Assembly: GCA_006969625.1 (NCBI GenBank)
Contig: CP030885.1
Location: 2,739,430 to 2,803,429 of the forward strand
From: Rhodospirillaceae bacterium
GTDB taxonomy: Bacteria; Pseudomonadota; Alphaproteobacteria; Kiloniellales; DSM-21159
Direction of reading: 5' to 3'
DNA length: 64,000 nucleotides
A program made the translations under genes and the position numbers. The notes beneath the pieces were generated by a model. It was not told the origin of the DNA, did not search any database, and saw only the letters and a program-made list of their open reading frames with translations. Each line of letters opens with the position of its first letter. Position 1 is the stretch's first letter. Positions 46,662-54,767 of the stretch are shown here, piece by piece.

Positions 46662-48179
46662 ATGCCCGCCCTTCCGCAGGACACGCCGGTCGGGATCGTC
46701 GGCGCCGGGGCGATGGGCGCCGGGATCGCCCAGGTCGCCGCGCAGGCCGGTCATCCGGTGCGCCTGTTCGACATCGCCGACGGCGCCGCCGAGACGGCGA
46801 TCGGAGATATCGCCGGTCGCCTGCGCCGCAGCGCCGAGAAGGGCCGCATGAGCGCCGAAGCGGCCGAGGCTGCCATCGCGCGGCTGCGGCCGGCCGGGGC
46901 TATGGCCGAGCTCTCCGGCTGCGGCCTGCTCGTCGAAGCGGTGGCCGAGCGGCTGGACGTCAAGCGCAACGTCTTCGACGCGTTGGAAGCCGTCTGCGAC
47001 CGCGAGGCCATCCTCGCCACCAACACCTCGTCGCTGTCGATCGACGCGATCGCGCGGCAGCTTCAAGCGCCTGGCCGCGTCGTCGGCATGCACTTCTTCA
47101 ACCCGGCGCCGCTCATGCAGCTCGTCGAGGTGGTCTCTGGCCTGCTGACCGACGCGGAAGTGGCGGAGACGATCTTCGCTACTGCCGCCGCTTGGCGCAA
47201 GGCACCGGTCCACGCCCGCTCGACGCCGGGCCTCATCGTCAACCGGGTCGCCCGCCCCTTCTACGCCGAGGCGTTGCGCCTGCTCGAGGAGCGGGCGAGC
47301 GACCCCGCCACCCTGGATGCGGTGATGCGCGAGGGCGGGGGCTTCCGCATGGGGCCGTTGGAGCTGACCGACCTGATCGGCCAGGACGTCAACAGCGCCG
47401 TCACCCAGGCGGTCTTCGACGCCTATTTCCAGGATCCGCGCTACAGGCCGTCCCGGGTGCAGGTGGCACTGGTCGAGGCCGGGCGACTGGGCCGCAAGAG
47501 CGGCCGAGGCTTCTACGACTATTCCGGCGATACGCGGGCCGCGCCGACAAGCGAAGCCGTGCAGTCCGCCCCGCCCGAAATCACGGTGGCCGGCGACCTC
47601 GCGCATGCCGAGCCGCTGGTCCGGCGCCTCCAGGACGCCGGCGTCGCGGTCGCGCGAGCGGACGACGGCCTGGGCGAGATCCGCCTGCCCTCCGGCGGCT
47701 ATCTGCTTCCCTCCGACGGGCGTCTGGCGAGCGAGGTGGCGGCCGAGTACGGCGCCTCGGTCGTGCTGTTCGACCTCTGCCTGGATTACGCGACGGCGCC
47801 GCGCATCGCCGTCGCCGCCAGCGACGCTTGCCAGGCGGCGACCCTCAACGAGGCGATCGGGTTGCTGCAGGCGGCCGGCTTCGCCGTCAGCCGTCTCGAC
47901 GACGCCCCTGGCCTGGTCGTGCTGCGCACGGTGGCCATGCTGGCCAACGAGGCGGCCGAAGCGCTGCACCACGGCATCGCCGGGGCGGCAGGCATCGACA
48001 CCGCCATGACCAAGGGCACCAACTATCCGCTCGGGCCGCTCGCCTGGGCCGACGCGCTGGGGGCAGACTTCGTCGTCGCCGTGCTCGACAACCTCGCCGC
48101 CGTCTACGGCGACGCCCGCTACCGCGCCAGCCCGCGACTCAGGCGCCTGGCGCTTTCCGGAGGCCGCTTCCATGACTGA
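46662..48179 (+). CDS. paaH: 3-hydroxyacyl-CoA dehydrogenase PaaH
   Basis: A 505-residue NAD-dependent dehydrogenase, the long PaaH form with a duplicated C-terminal domain. The Rossmann motif is [20 protein letters not shown], and [17 protein letters not shown] carries the catalytic His. It oxidises 3-hydroxyadipyl-CoA to 3-oxoadipyl-CoA. It begins six bases after paaG and overlaps paaI by eight bases. Confidence 0.92.
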   Translation: MPALPQDTPVGIVGAGAMGAGIAQVAAQAGHPVRLFDIADGAAETAIGDIAGRLRRSAEKGRMSAEAAEAAIARLRPAGAMAELSGCGLLVEAVAERLDVKRNVFDALEAVCDREAILATNTSSLSIDAIARQLQAPGRVVGMHFFNPAPLMQLVEVVSGLLTDAEVAETIFATAAAWRKAPVHARSTPGLIVNRVARPFYAEALRLLEERASDPATLDAVMREGGGFRMGPLELTDLIGQDVNSAVTQAVFDAYFQDPRYRPSRVQVALVEAGRLGRKSGRGFYDYSGDTRAAPTSEAVQSAPPEITVAGDLAHAEPLVRRLQDAGVAVARADDGLGEIRLPSGGYLLPSDGRLASEVAAEYGASVVLFDLCLDYATAPRIAVAASDACQAATLNEAIGLLQAAGFAVSRLDDAPGLVVLRTVAMLANEAAEALHHGIAGAAGIDTAMTKGTNYPLGPLAWADALGADFVVAVLDNLAAVYGDARYRASPRLRRLALSGGRFHD

Positions 48180-48615
48180 CCCGCAGCAACTGGCGGAGGC
48201 CTGCGCCGAGGCGATGTTCGCCAAGGACTACGCCGCCCAGCACCTGGGCATGACGGTCGAAGCCGTCGGGCCCGGCACCGCCACCGTGACCATGACGATC
48301 GACGAGCGCATGATCAACGGCCATGCGATCTGCCACGGCGGCCTGATCTTCGCCTTGGCCGACACCGCCTTCGCCTATGCCTGCAACGCCTACAACAAGG
48401 TGACGGTCGCCCAGCACTGCTCGGTCACCTTCCTGGCGCCGGCCAAGCTGGGCGACAGCCTGTCGGCGGCGGCGGTGGAGCGCACCCTGGCCGGCCGCAG
48501 CGGCATCTACGACATTCGAGTCACAAACCAGGAGGGCTCCCTGATCGCCGAGTTCCGCGGCCACTCGCGGACGATCCAGGGCGCCCTGCTGCCAGAGGAA
48601 GGACAAGTGGAATGA
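48172..48615 (+). CDS. paaI: Hydroxyphenylacetyl-CoA thioesterase PaaI
   Basis: A 147-residue hotdog-fold thioesterase. [20 protein letters not shown] contains the conserved helix with the catalytic Asp, followed by [12 protein letters not shown]. PaaI removes trapped (hydroxy)phenylacetyl-CoA and frees CoA. It overlaps paaH by eight bases and paaJ by four, so translation is coupled. Confidence 0.93.
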   Translation: MTDPQQLAEACAEAMFAKDYAAQHLGMTVEAVGPGTATVTMTIDERMINGHAICHGGLIFALADTAFAYACNAYNKVTVAQHCSVTFLAPAKLGDSLSAAAVERTLAGRSGIYDIRVTNQEGSLIAEFRGHSRTIQGALLPEEGQVE

Positions 48616-49814
48616 GCGAGGCCTTTATCTGCGACGGCGTGCGTACGCCCATCGGGCGCTACGGCGGTGCGCTGGCGCCGGTCCGGTCCGACGACCTGGC
48701 GGCCCACGTACTCCGCGAGCTGGCGGCGCGCCATCCTCAGGTCGACTGGGGCGCGCTGGACGACGTGATCCTGGGCTGCGCCAACCAGGCGGGCGAGGAC
48801 AACCGCAATGTCGCGCGCATGGGGACGCTGCTCGCCGGGCTGCCGATCGCCGTTTCCGGAACGACGATCAACCGTCTCTGCGGCTCCGGCCTGGATGCGG
48901 TGGGTCAGGCCGCCCGCGCCATACGCAGCGGCGAAGCGGACCTGATGATCGCCGGCGGCGCCGAGTCGATGAGCCGCGCCCCCTTCGTGATGCCGAAGGC
49001 CGAAACAGCCTTCGCCCGCAGCGCCGAGGTCCACGACACGACCATCGGCTGGCGCTTCGTCAATCCGAAGATGCAGGCAGAGCACGGCATCGACTCCATG
49101 CCGGAGACGGCGGAGAACGTCGCCGAGGAGTTCCAGGTAACGCGCGCCGACCAGGACGCCTTCGCGCTGCGCAGCCAGCAGCGCGCAAGGGCGGCGCAGG
49201 ACAATGGCCGCTTCGACCGGGAGATCGTACCGGTGGCGGTGCCGCAGCGCAGGGGCGAGCCGGTCTCGGTCGCGCGCGACGAGCACCCGCGCGACACCAG
49301 CCTGGAAAAGCTGGCCGCCCTGCCCACGCCCTTCCGCAAGGGCGGCACGGTAACCGCCGGCAACGCCTCCGGCGTCAACGACGGCGCCGCGGCGTTGCTT
49401 GTCGCCTCGGAAGCTGCCGTGGCGCGCTACGGCCTGACGCCGATCGCCCGCGTGACCGGCATGGCCACGGTCGGCGTGCCGCCGCGCATCATGGGCATCG
49501 GCCCGGCGCCGGCGACCGAGAAGCTGCTCGGCCGGGCCAAGTTGCGGGTAAGCGACGTCGACCTGATCGAGCTCAACGAGGCCTTCGCCAGCCAGGCGCT
49601 GGCGGTGCTGCGCCGGCTCGGCCTGCCGGACGACGCCGAGCACGTCAACCCGAACGGCGGCGCCATCGCGCTCGGCCACCCGCTGGGCATGTCGGGCGCG
49701 CGCCTGGCGCTGACCGCCGCCGTCGAGCTGCGCGAGCGCCAGGCCAGGCGCGCCGTCGCCACCATGTGCATCGGCGTCGGCCAGGGCATCGCCGCGCTGC
49801 TGGAAGCGGCCTGA
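48612..49814 (+). CDS. paaJ: 3-oxoadipyl-CoA/3-oxo-5,6-dehydrosuberyl-CoA thiolase PaaJ
   Basis: A 400-residue thiolase. Nucleophile Cys90 is in [13 protein letters not shown]; the other active-site blocks are [30 protein letters not shown] and [15 protein letters not shown]. It cleaves acetyl-CoA from 3-oxoadipyl-CoA and from the ring-opened C8 intermediate. The stop-start overlap with paaI is four bases. It could also serve in beta-ketoadipate metabolism (PcaF). Confidence 0.93.
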   Translation: MSEAFICDGVRTPIGRYGGALAPVRSDDLAAHVLRELAARHPQVDWGALDDVILGCANQAGEDNRNVARMGTLLAGLPIAVSGTTINRLCGSGLDAVGQAARAIRSGEADLMIAGGAESMSRAPFVMPKAETAFARSAEVHDTTIGWRFVNPKMQAEHGIDSMPETAENVAEEFQVTRADQDAFALRSQQRARAAQDNGRFDREIVPVAVPQRRGEPVSVARDEHPRDTSLEKLAALPTPFRKGGTVTAGNASGVNDGAAALLVASEAAVARYGLTPIARVTGMATVGVPPRIMGIGPAPATEKLLGRAKLRVSDVDLIELNEAFASQALAVLRRLGLPDDAEHVNPNGGAIALGHPLGMSGARLALTAAVELRERQARRAVATMCIGVGQGIAALLEAA

Positions 49815-49858
49815 CGCCGCCGAGAGCGAACCACGAAGAAAGGCTGGAGACCCGCGCC

Positions 49859-51166
49859 ATGGAGGACCTGACGCCCCCGAGGGAGCTGCTCGACCCGATC
49901 GAGATCGCCTCGCGCGACGAGATCGCCGCGCTGCAGCTCGAGCGCCTGACTTGGAGCCTGCGCCACGCCTACGAGAAGGTGCCGCACTACCGTGCCGCCT
50001 TCGCGGCCGCCGGCGTCCACCCGGACGACCTGACGAGTCTGCAGGATCTGGCGAAGTTCCCCTTCACCACCAAGGCGGACCTGCGCGACAACTACCCCTT
50101 CGGCCTCTTCGCCGTGCCGCGCGAGCAGGTGGTGCGCATCCACGCCTCCTCCGGCACCACCGGCAAGCCCACCGTCGTCGGCTATACCCGCAACGACATC
50201 GAGGTCTGGTCGCAGGTCATGGCGCGCTCGATCCGCGCCTCGGGCGGGCGGCCCGGCGACGTCGTCCACGTCGCCTACGGCTACGGCCTGTTCACCGGCG
50301 GCCTGGGCGCCCACTACGGCGCCGAGAAGCTGGGCTGCACCGTCGTGCCGATCTCCGGCGGCATGACCGAGCGGCAGGTTTCCCTGATCGAGGACTTCAA
50401 GCCGAAGATCATCATGGTCACCCCCTCCTACATGCTTTCGATCCTCGACGAGTTCGATCGGCGCGGGCTGGACGCCCGCCTCTCCTCCCTGCAGGTCGGC
50501 ATCTTCGGCGCCGAGCCTTGGACCCAGAAGATGCGCAGCGAGATCGAAGAGCGCTTCGACATGCACGCGGTCGACATCTACGGCCTGTCCGAGGTGATCG
50601 GCCCCGGCGTCGCCAACGAGTGCGTCGAGACCAAGGACGGCCTGCACATCTGGGAGGATCACTTCTACCCCGAGGTGATCGATCCGGTGACCGGCGAAGT
50701 GCTGCCCGACGGGCAGATGGGCGAGCTGGTCTTCACCTCCCTGACCAAGGAGGCGCTGCCGATCGTGCGCTACCGCACGCGCGACCTGACGCGCCTGATG
50801 CCGGGCAGCGCACGCTCGATGCGGCGCATGGAGAAGATCACCGGCCGCTCGGACGACATGATCATCCTGCGTGGCGTCAACGTCTTCCCCACCCAGGTCG
50901 AGGAGATGATCCTGCAGACCAGGGGGCTCGCGCCGCACTACCAGATCGAGCTGACCCGCCAGGGCCGCATGGACACGATGACGGTGCTGGTGGAGGCGCG
51001 CGAAGACTGCACCGGCGCGGCGCGCGAGGCGGCTGCCAAGGAGCTGATCCACCACATCAAGTCCAACGTCGGCGTAAGCTGCGGCGTGCGCGTCTTCGAT
51101 CCCGGCCAGGTCGAGCGCTCCGTCGGCAAGGCCAAGCGGCTGGTCGACCTGCGGCCGAAGGACTGA
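49859..51166 (+). CDS. paaK: Phenylacetate--CoA ligase PaaK
   Basis: A 435-residue AMP-forming ligase that activates phenylacetate with ATP and CoA. The P-loop motif is HASSGTTGKPTVVGYT; VDIYGLSEVIGPGVANEC and ITGRSDDMIILRGVNVFPTQ are diagnostic. It begins 44 bases after paaJ and ends four bases before the TetR gene. It commits imported phenylacetate to the pathway. Confidence 0.95.
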   Translation: MEDLTPPRELLDPIEIASRDEIAALQLERLTWSLRHAYEKVPHYRAAFAAAGVHPDDLTSLQDLAKFPFTTKADLRDNYPFGLFAVPREQVVRIHASSGTTGKPTVVGYTRNDIEVWSQVMARSIRASGGRPGDVVHVAYGYGLFTGGLGAHYGAEKLGCTVVPISGGMTERQVSLIEDFKPKIIMVTPSYMLSILDEFDRRGLDARLSSLQVGIFGAEPWTQKMRSEIEERFDMHAVDIYGLSEVIGPGVANECVETKDGLHIWEDHFYPEVIDPVTGEVLPDGQMGELVFTSLTKEALPIVRYRTRDLTRLMPGSARSMRRMEKITGRSDDMIILRGVNVFPTQVEEMILQTRGLAPHYQIELTRQGRMDTMTVLVEAREDCTGAAREAAAKELIHHIKSNVGVSCGVRVFDPGQVERSVGKAKRLVDLRPKD

Positions 51167-51170
51167 GCCG

Positions 51171-51764
51171 GTGGCACGGGTCCGGGCGGCCGAATACGAC
51201 GAGCGGCGCGACGCGATCCTCGATCGCGCGGCGCACCTCTTCGCCGTCCGTGGCTTCGCGCGCACCTCGATGAACGCGATCTCGGACGCCTGCGGAGCTT
51301 CCAAGGCCTTGCTCTATCACTACTACGACGGCAAGGACGCACTGCTCTACGACATCCTCGACAGCCATATCCGCTTCCTGCTGGAAACGGTCGAAGCGGT
51401 CGCGGCCGCCGAGCCCGATCCAGAGCAGCGCTTGTATGCCCTGACCGAGAACCTGATGCAGGGCTATGCCGATGCCGACGCCAAGCACAAGGTGCTGCTC
51501 AACGAGATGAGCAGCCTGGACGCGGACAAGCGCGACACCATCCGGCGCATGGAGCGGCGAATCGTCGAGGTCTTCGCCGAGACCATCGCCGCCATCAATC
51601 CGGCACTCGCCGCACCGGAGCGCCTCAAGCCGGTGACCATGTCCCTGCTCGGCATGCTCAACTGGCACTACACCTGGTTCAAGCCGGGCGGCACCCTGAC
51701 CCGCGAAGCCTACGCCCGCATGGCCACCGATCTCTTTCTCAATGGCGTGAAGCGCGTGCGGTAG
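51171..51764 (+). CDS. paaR: TetR-family regulator of the phenylacetate genes (PaaR-like)
   Basis: A 197-residue TetR-family protein with helix-turn-helix FARTSMNAISDACGASKALL then YHYYDGKDALLYDILDSHIR. The GTG start lies four bases after paaK, so it is the last gene of the operon. It is the natural candidate to bind the perfect palindrome between paaN and paaG, with phenylacetyl-CoA as likely inducer, as known for PaaR proteins. The link is inferred from position and operator type. Confidence 0.8.
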   Translation: MARVRAAEYDERRDAILDRAAHLFAVRGFARTSMNAISDACGASKALLYHYYDGKDALLYDILDSHIRFLLETVEAVAAAEPDPEQRLYALTENLMQGYADADAKHKVLLNEMSSLDADKRDTIRRMERRIVEVFAETIAAINPALAAPERLKPVTMSLLGMLNWHYTWFKPGGTLTREAYARMATDLFLNGVKRVR

Positions 51765-51823
51765 TGCAAGCTCGGAGTGGTCGGTCCAGCCCTTGAGGGG
51801 GCACGCCCGAAACGGCCCGGCCT

Positions 51824-52567
51824 CTATCGATAGTCCGGGTTCGCATAGTCGAAACGGCAGCCCGCATCCCAGGCCGAACGCTGGTTTCCGTGTGCCGGCA
51901 CCCCGCCGGCATCCTTCAGCATGCGCGCTAGGTGCATCAGGTTCCAGGTCATGAAGGTCGTGTTGCGGTTGGTGAAGTCGTTCTCCGGTCCGCCCGATCC
52001 CGCGTCCATGTAGGATGGACCCGGGCCCGCCTCGCCGAGCCAGGCAGCATCCGCCTGCGGCGGGATGACGTAGCCGAGGTGCTGCAAGGAATAGAGGATG
52101 TTCATCGAGCAGTGCTTGGCGCCGTCCTCGTTGCCGGTGATGAGGCAGCCGCCGACGCGCCCGTAGTAGGCGTACTGCCCGGCGTCGTTCAGCAGGTGCG
52201 AGTTGCCGTACAGCCGTTCGATGACCTTGGTGCAGACCGACGACTTCTCGCCGAGCCAAATCGGCGAGGTGATCACCAGCATGTCGGCCGCCTGCACCTT
52301 TTCGAAGATCGCCGGCCAATCGTCCTTGGGCCAGCCGTGCTCCGTCATGTCCGGATAGACGCCGGTTGCGATCTCGAAATCGACCGGTCGCAATTCCTCG
52401 ACCGCCACCCGGTTCTTCTCGAGGATCGCGCGCGAGATGCGGATCAGACCGTCCGTGTGCGACAGCTCGGGAGACCGCTTCAATGTGCAGTTGAGAAACA
52501 GGGCTTTCAGATCGGAGAAATCCCAGGTGCTCTCCGAGCACCAGCGTTCCTGGAGGTCGTTCAGCAT
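51824..52567 (-). CDS. Flavodoxin-fold NAD(P)H-dependent oxidoreductase (FMN reductase-like)
   Basis: A 247-residue protein with the flavodoxin-like fold. LKALFLNCTLKRSPELSHTD is the FMN phosphate loop, and MLVITSPIWLGEKSSVCTKV and GGCLITGNEDGAKHCSMNIL are the other FMN-contacting segments. Such enzymes reduce flavins, quinones or nitro compounds. It is convergent with paaR across 59 bases. A long C-terminal segment (NRNTTFMTWNLMHLARMLKD) is common in this group. Confidence 0.8.
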   Translation of the reverse strand: MLNDLQERWCSESTWDFSDLKALFLNCTLKRSPELSHTDGLIRISRAILEKNRVAVEELRPVDFEIATGVYPDMTEHGWPKDDWPAIFEKVQAADMLVITSPIWLGEKSSVCTKVIERLYGNSHLLNDAGQYAYYGRVGGCLITGNEDGAKHCSMNILYSLQHLGYVIPPQADAAWLGEAGPGPSYMDAGSGGPENDFTNRNTTFMTWNLMHLARMLKDAGGVPAHGNQRSAWDAGCRFDYANPDYR

Positions 52568-52821
52568 GCGGCCAGCTCCCCTGTCGCCTAAAGGTGCGTC
52601 ATCCTGAAAAGTCCACCCTGCGCCGGCCGCTCAGTCCCCGCCGGCAACCGGCCCTCATCTCGCGGCGGGCAAGACTCGCCCGCAACTATATCCGATTCGA
52701 GTGCCGCGGGGCGCTCACCCGCGAAGCCTGCGTCCCCGTGGCCGCCCGTCTGCTCCTGACCGGGCACGACCGGTGTGCGGTAGGTGCAGCCGCAAGAGTG
52801 GCGGCTGCCGACTTCAGGCCC

Positions 52822-53244
52822 CTACCCCGCCCGCTCGGCGGCCCAGCGCTGGGAGCCCTTGGAGAGGTGCTCGGCCGCCTCGACGCGCGGCATCCAGACC
52901 ATCGTATGGTCGTCCTCGACCGGCTCGGCGAGCTTGGCGCCCAGCTCGGCGCGGAAGAAGACGCAAAGCTTCTCGAAGTGGCTTTCGTAGTCGACCTCGT
53001 AGGCGAACTCGCGCGCCTCGCAGAGCCGGGCGCCGACGGTGACCGCGTGGCCGGTCTCCTCCAGCACCTCACGGACCAGCGCCTCTTCCGCCGTCTCGCC
53101 GGGGTCGAGGCCGCCGCCGGGCAGGATGATCTCGCCGCGCTGGTCGATCACCAGAAGCCGGTCGTCGCTGCCGAGGATCAAGGCATAGGCCCCTGGCCGC
53201 GGGGTGTAGAAGCGCCCTGGCTCGATGCTGCCGAAGGTGATCAT
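52822..53244 (-). CDS. Nudix hydrolase
   Basis: A 140-residue Nudix protein. The Nudix box is GLDPGETAEEALVREVLEET followed by GH, with all consensus residues for metal-dependent pyrophosphate cleavage. N-terminal YALILGSDDRLLVIDQRGEI suggests a nucleotide or nucleotide-sugar substrate. It lies 12 bases after the acylphosphatase gene, probably in one transcript with it and the SDR gene. Confidence 0.88.
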   Translation of the reverse strand: MITFGSIEPGRFYTPRPGAYALILGSDDRLLVIDQRGEIILPGGGLDPGETAEEALVREVLEETGHAVTVGARLCEAREFAYEVDYESHFEKLCVFFRAELGAKLAEPVEDDHTMVWMPRVEAAEHLSKGSQRWAAERAG

Positions 53245-53256
53245 GCCAAGGCTCCC

Positions 53257-53547
53257 CTACGCCGAGGGCGCCTTGCGGAAGCCCGGCGCGATCTCGCCGT
53301 GGAAGTCGTCGGTCTCGATCTGCGCGACGCGCGCCGGCGGCGGCCCTAGGCGGCAGGCCGCCAGCATGTCTTCGACCTGGGTCTTCGGCCCGGCGAAGAC
53401 CGCCTCGACGCGCCCGTCGGCCAGGTTGCGCACCCAGCCCGACAGACCGCGCTTCTTCGCCTCCTCCTCGGTCCAGGCGCGGAACCAGACGCCTTGCACC
53501 TTGCCGGCGATCAGGGCGCGCACGCGGGTGTCACCGACCCCGCTCAC
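53257..53547 (-). CDS. acyP: Acylphosphatase
   Basis: A 96-residue acylphosphatase that hydrolyses carboxyl-phosphate bonds. IAGKVQGVWFRAWTEEEAKK contains the phosphate-loop Arg, and GLSGWVRNLADGRVEAVFAG the catalytic Asn. The GTG start at 53547 overlaps the SDR stop by four bases; upstream in-frame sequence is Gly/Pro-rich and unlike the family. Confidence 0.93.
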   Translation of the reverse strand: MSGVGDTRVRALIAGKVQGVWFRAWTEEEAKKRGLSGWVRNLADGRVEAVFAGPKTQVEDMLAACRLGPPPARVAQIETDDFHGEIAPGFRKAPSA

Positions 53548-54311
53548 GCCGCCTCCAGGCCCGCCCGGCGCATCAGGTCCGGGTCGCGGATCGACAGCTC
53601 CTGGCCGGCCAGGTCGGCCGCCGCCTCGGAACACAGGAAGGCGATGACCTGGGCCGGATGCTCGACCGGCGCCAGATCCGAGCGCTTCAGCTTGGCCACC
53701 GGGCCGATGCCGGAGCCGCGGATCACCTCCTGCATCCGCGTGTCGACCACACCGGGCCCGAAGCCGTAGATCCGCAGGCCATGGCCGGCATAGGCGTGCG
53801 CCAGGCTGCGCGTCAGCATGTGCAGCGCCGCCTTGGCGGTGCAGTAGGCGGCCCAGCCCTCCAGCGGGCTGTGCGCGGCGCCGGAGGAGATGTTGACGAG
53901 TGTACCGGCGCGCCGCTCCAGCATGCCGGGGAGGACGCCCTGGGCGAAGGCCAGCGCGCCGCCGACGTTGACCCGCAGGTTGGCCATGAAGGCCTCCGGA
54001 TTGATCTCGTGCGGCGCACCGATCGGCTCCAGCATACCGGCGTTGTTGATCAGGATGTCGATCGGCCCCAGCTCGCTGGTGCAGGCGGCCACGGTGGCCT
54101 GCACCGCCGCGAAGTCGCCGACGTCGCAGGCGAACGCTGCGGCACGCCCGGCCCCGGCGTTGATCTCCCCGGCGATCTGCTGGATCGCCTCGCCGCTGCG
54201 CGCGGTGAGCGCCACGGCCGCGCCGGCCGCCGCCAACCGGCGCGCCGTCGCCGCGCCGATGCCGCGGCTGGCGCCGGTCACCAGCGCCACGCGCCCGCTC
54301 AGATCGGTCAT
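53544..54311 (-). CDS. Short-chain dehydrogenase/reductase
   Basis: A 255-residue NAD(P)-dependent SDR. The cofactor motif is TGASRGIGAATARR, NNAG follows at about 90 (LINNAGMLEPIG), and the catalytic Ser and Tyr-x3-Lys are in VNISSGAAHSPLEGWAAYCT then AKAALH. It lacks features that would define the substrate. The start at 54311 (MTDLSGRVALVTG) has GGGAGAG upstream. Its stop overlaps the acylphosphatase start. Confidence 0.9.
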   Translation of the reverse strand: MTDLSGRVALVTGASRGIGAATARRLAAAGAAVALTARSGEAIQQIAGEINAGAGRAAAFACDVGDFAAVQATVAACTSELGPIDILINNAGMLEPIGAPHEINPEAFMANLRVNVGGALAFAQGVLPGMLERRAGTLVNISSGAAHSPLEGWAAYCTAKAALHMLTRSLAHAYAGHGLRIYGFGPGVVDTRMQEVIRGSGIGPVAKLKRSDLAPVEHPAQVIAFLCSEAAADLAGQELSIRDPDLMRRAGLEAA

Positions 54312-54324
54312 CTTTCGCTCTCCC

Positions 54325-54747
54325 TCAGGTCTGTTGGGCCGCTTGTCGTTCGGGATAGAGCGTGGCGAACACGATATCAACGGCACGTCGGGCGGACCGC
54401 TCCCACTCGGCGCGGCCCGTCCACTGGTCCTGCAGCGTCAAGGCCGGATCGCTGCGGTCCTCGTGCACCAGGCGGTTGCGCAAGGCGCGCAGCCAGCGCA
54501 GCTCCTCGGCAGGTGCGGCGCGGCGTACCTTTGAGGCCTCGACTTGGGTGTCGACAATGGTCGCAGCCAGGACGACGGTCGCCGCCCACGCGCCGGCACA
54601 GAAGCAGGCCTGCAGGTCGATCAGCAACGCCACCGCCTGTTCCGAGACGCGCCCCGCACCGCGGGCAGACGCCGCAGCCTGGCGTCGCTCGAACCAGAGG
54701 CGCCGCTCGTCCCACACCAGCGGATCGGGCGGGTCGAGCTGTTCCAT
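54325..54747 (-). CDS. Small all-helical protein with HEPN-like R-x4-H motif
   Basis: A 140-residue predicted helical protein. RALRNRLVHED places Arg90, Asn91 and His95 in the R-polar-x3-H pattern of HEPN domains, which in many families are RNases or nucleotidyltransferase partners. No minimal nucleotidyltransferase gene is adjacent. It lies between the biotin carboxylase gene and the SDR gene, 20 and 13 bases away, so it is probably co-transcribed as a housekeeping or accessory protein. HEPN assignment rests on one motif and predicted helices. Confidence 0.6.
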   Translation of the reverse strand: MEQLDPPDPLVWDERRLWFERRQAAASARGAGRVSEQAVALLIDLQACFCAGAWAATVVLAATIVDTQVEASKVRRAAPAEELRWLRALRNRLVHEDRSDPALTLQDQWTGRAEWERSARRAVDIVFATLYPERQAAQQT

Positions 54748-54767
54748 GAAAGGACCGCCGCTCCGGG

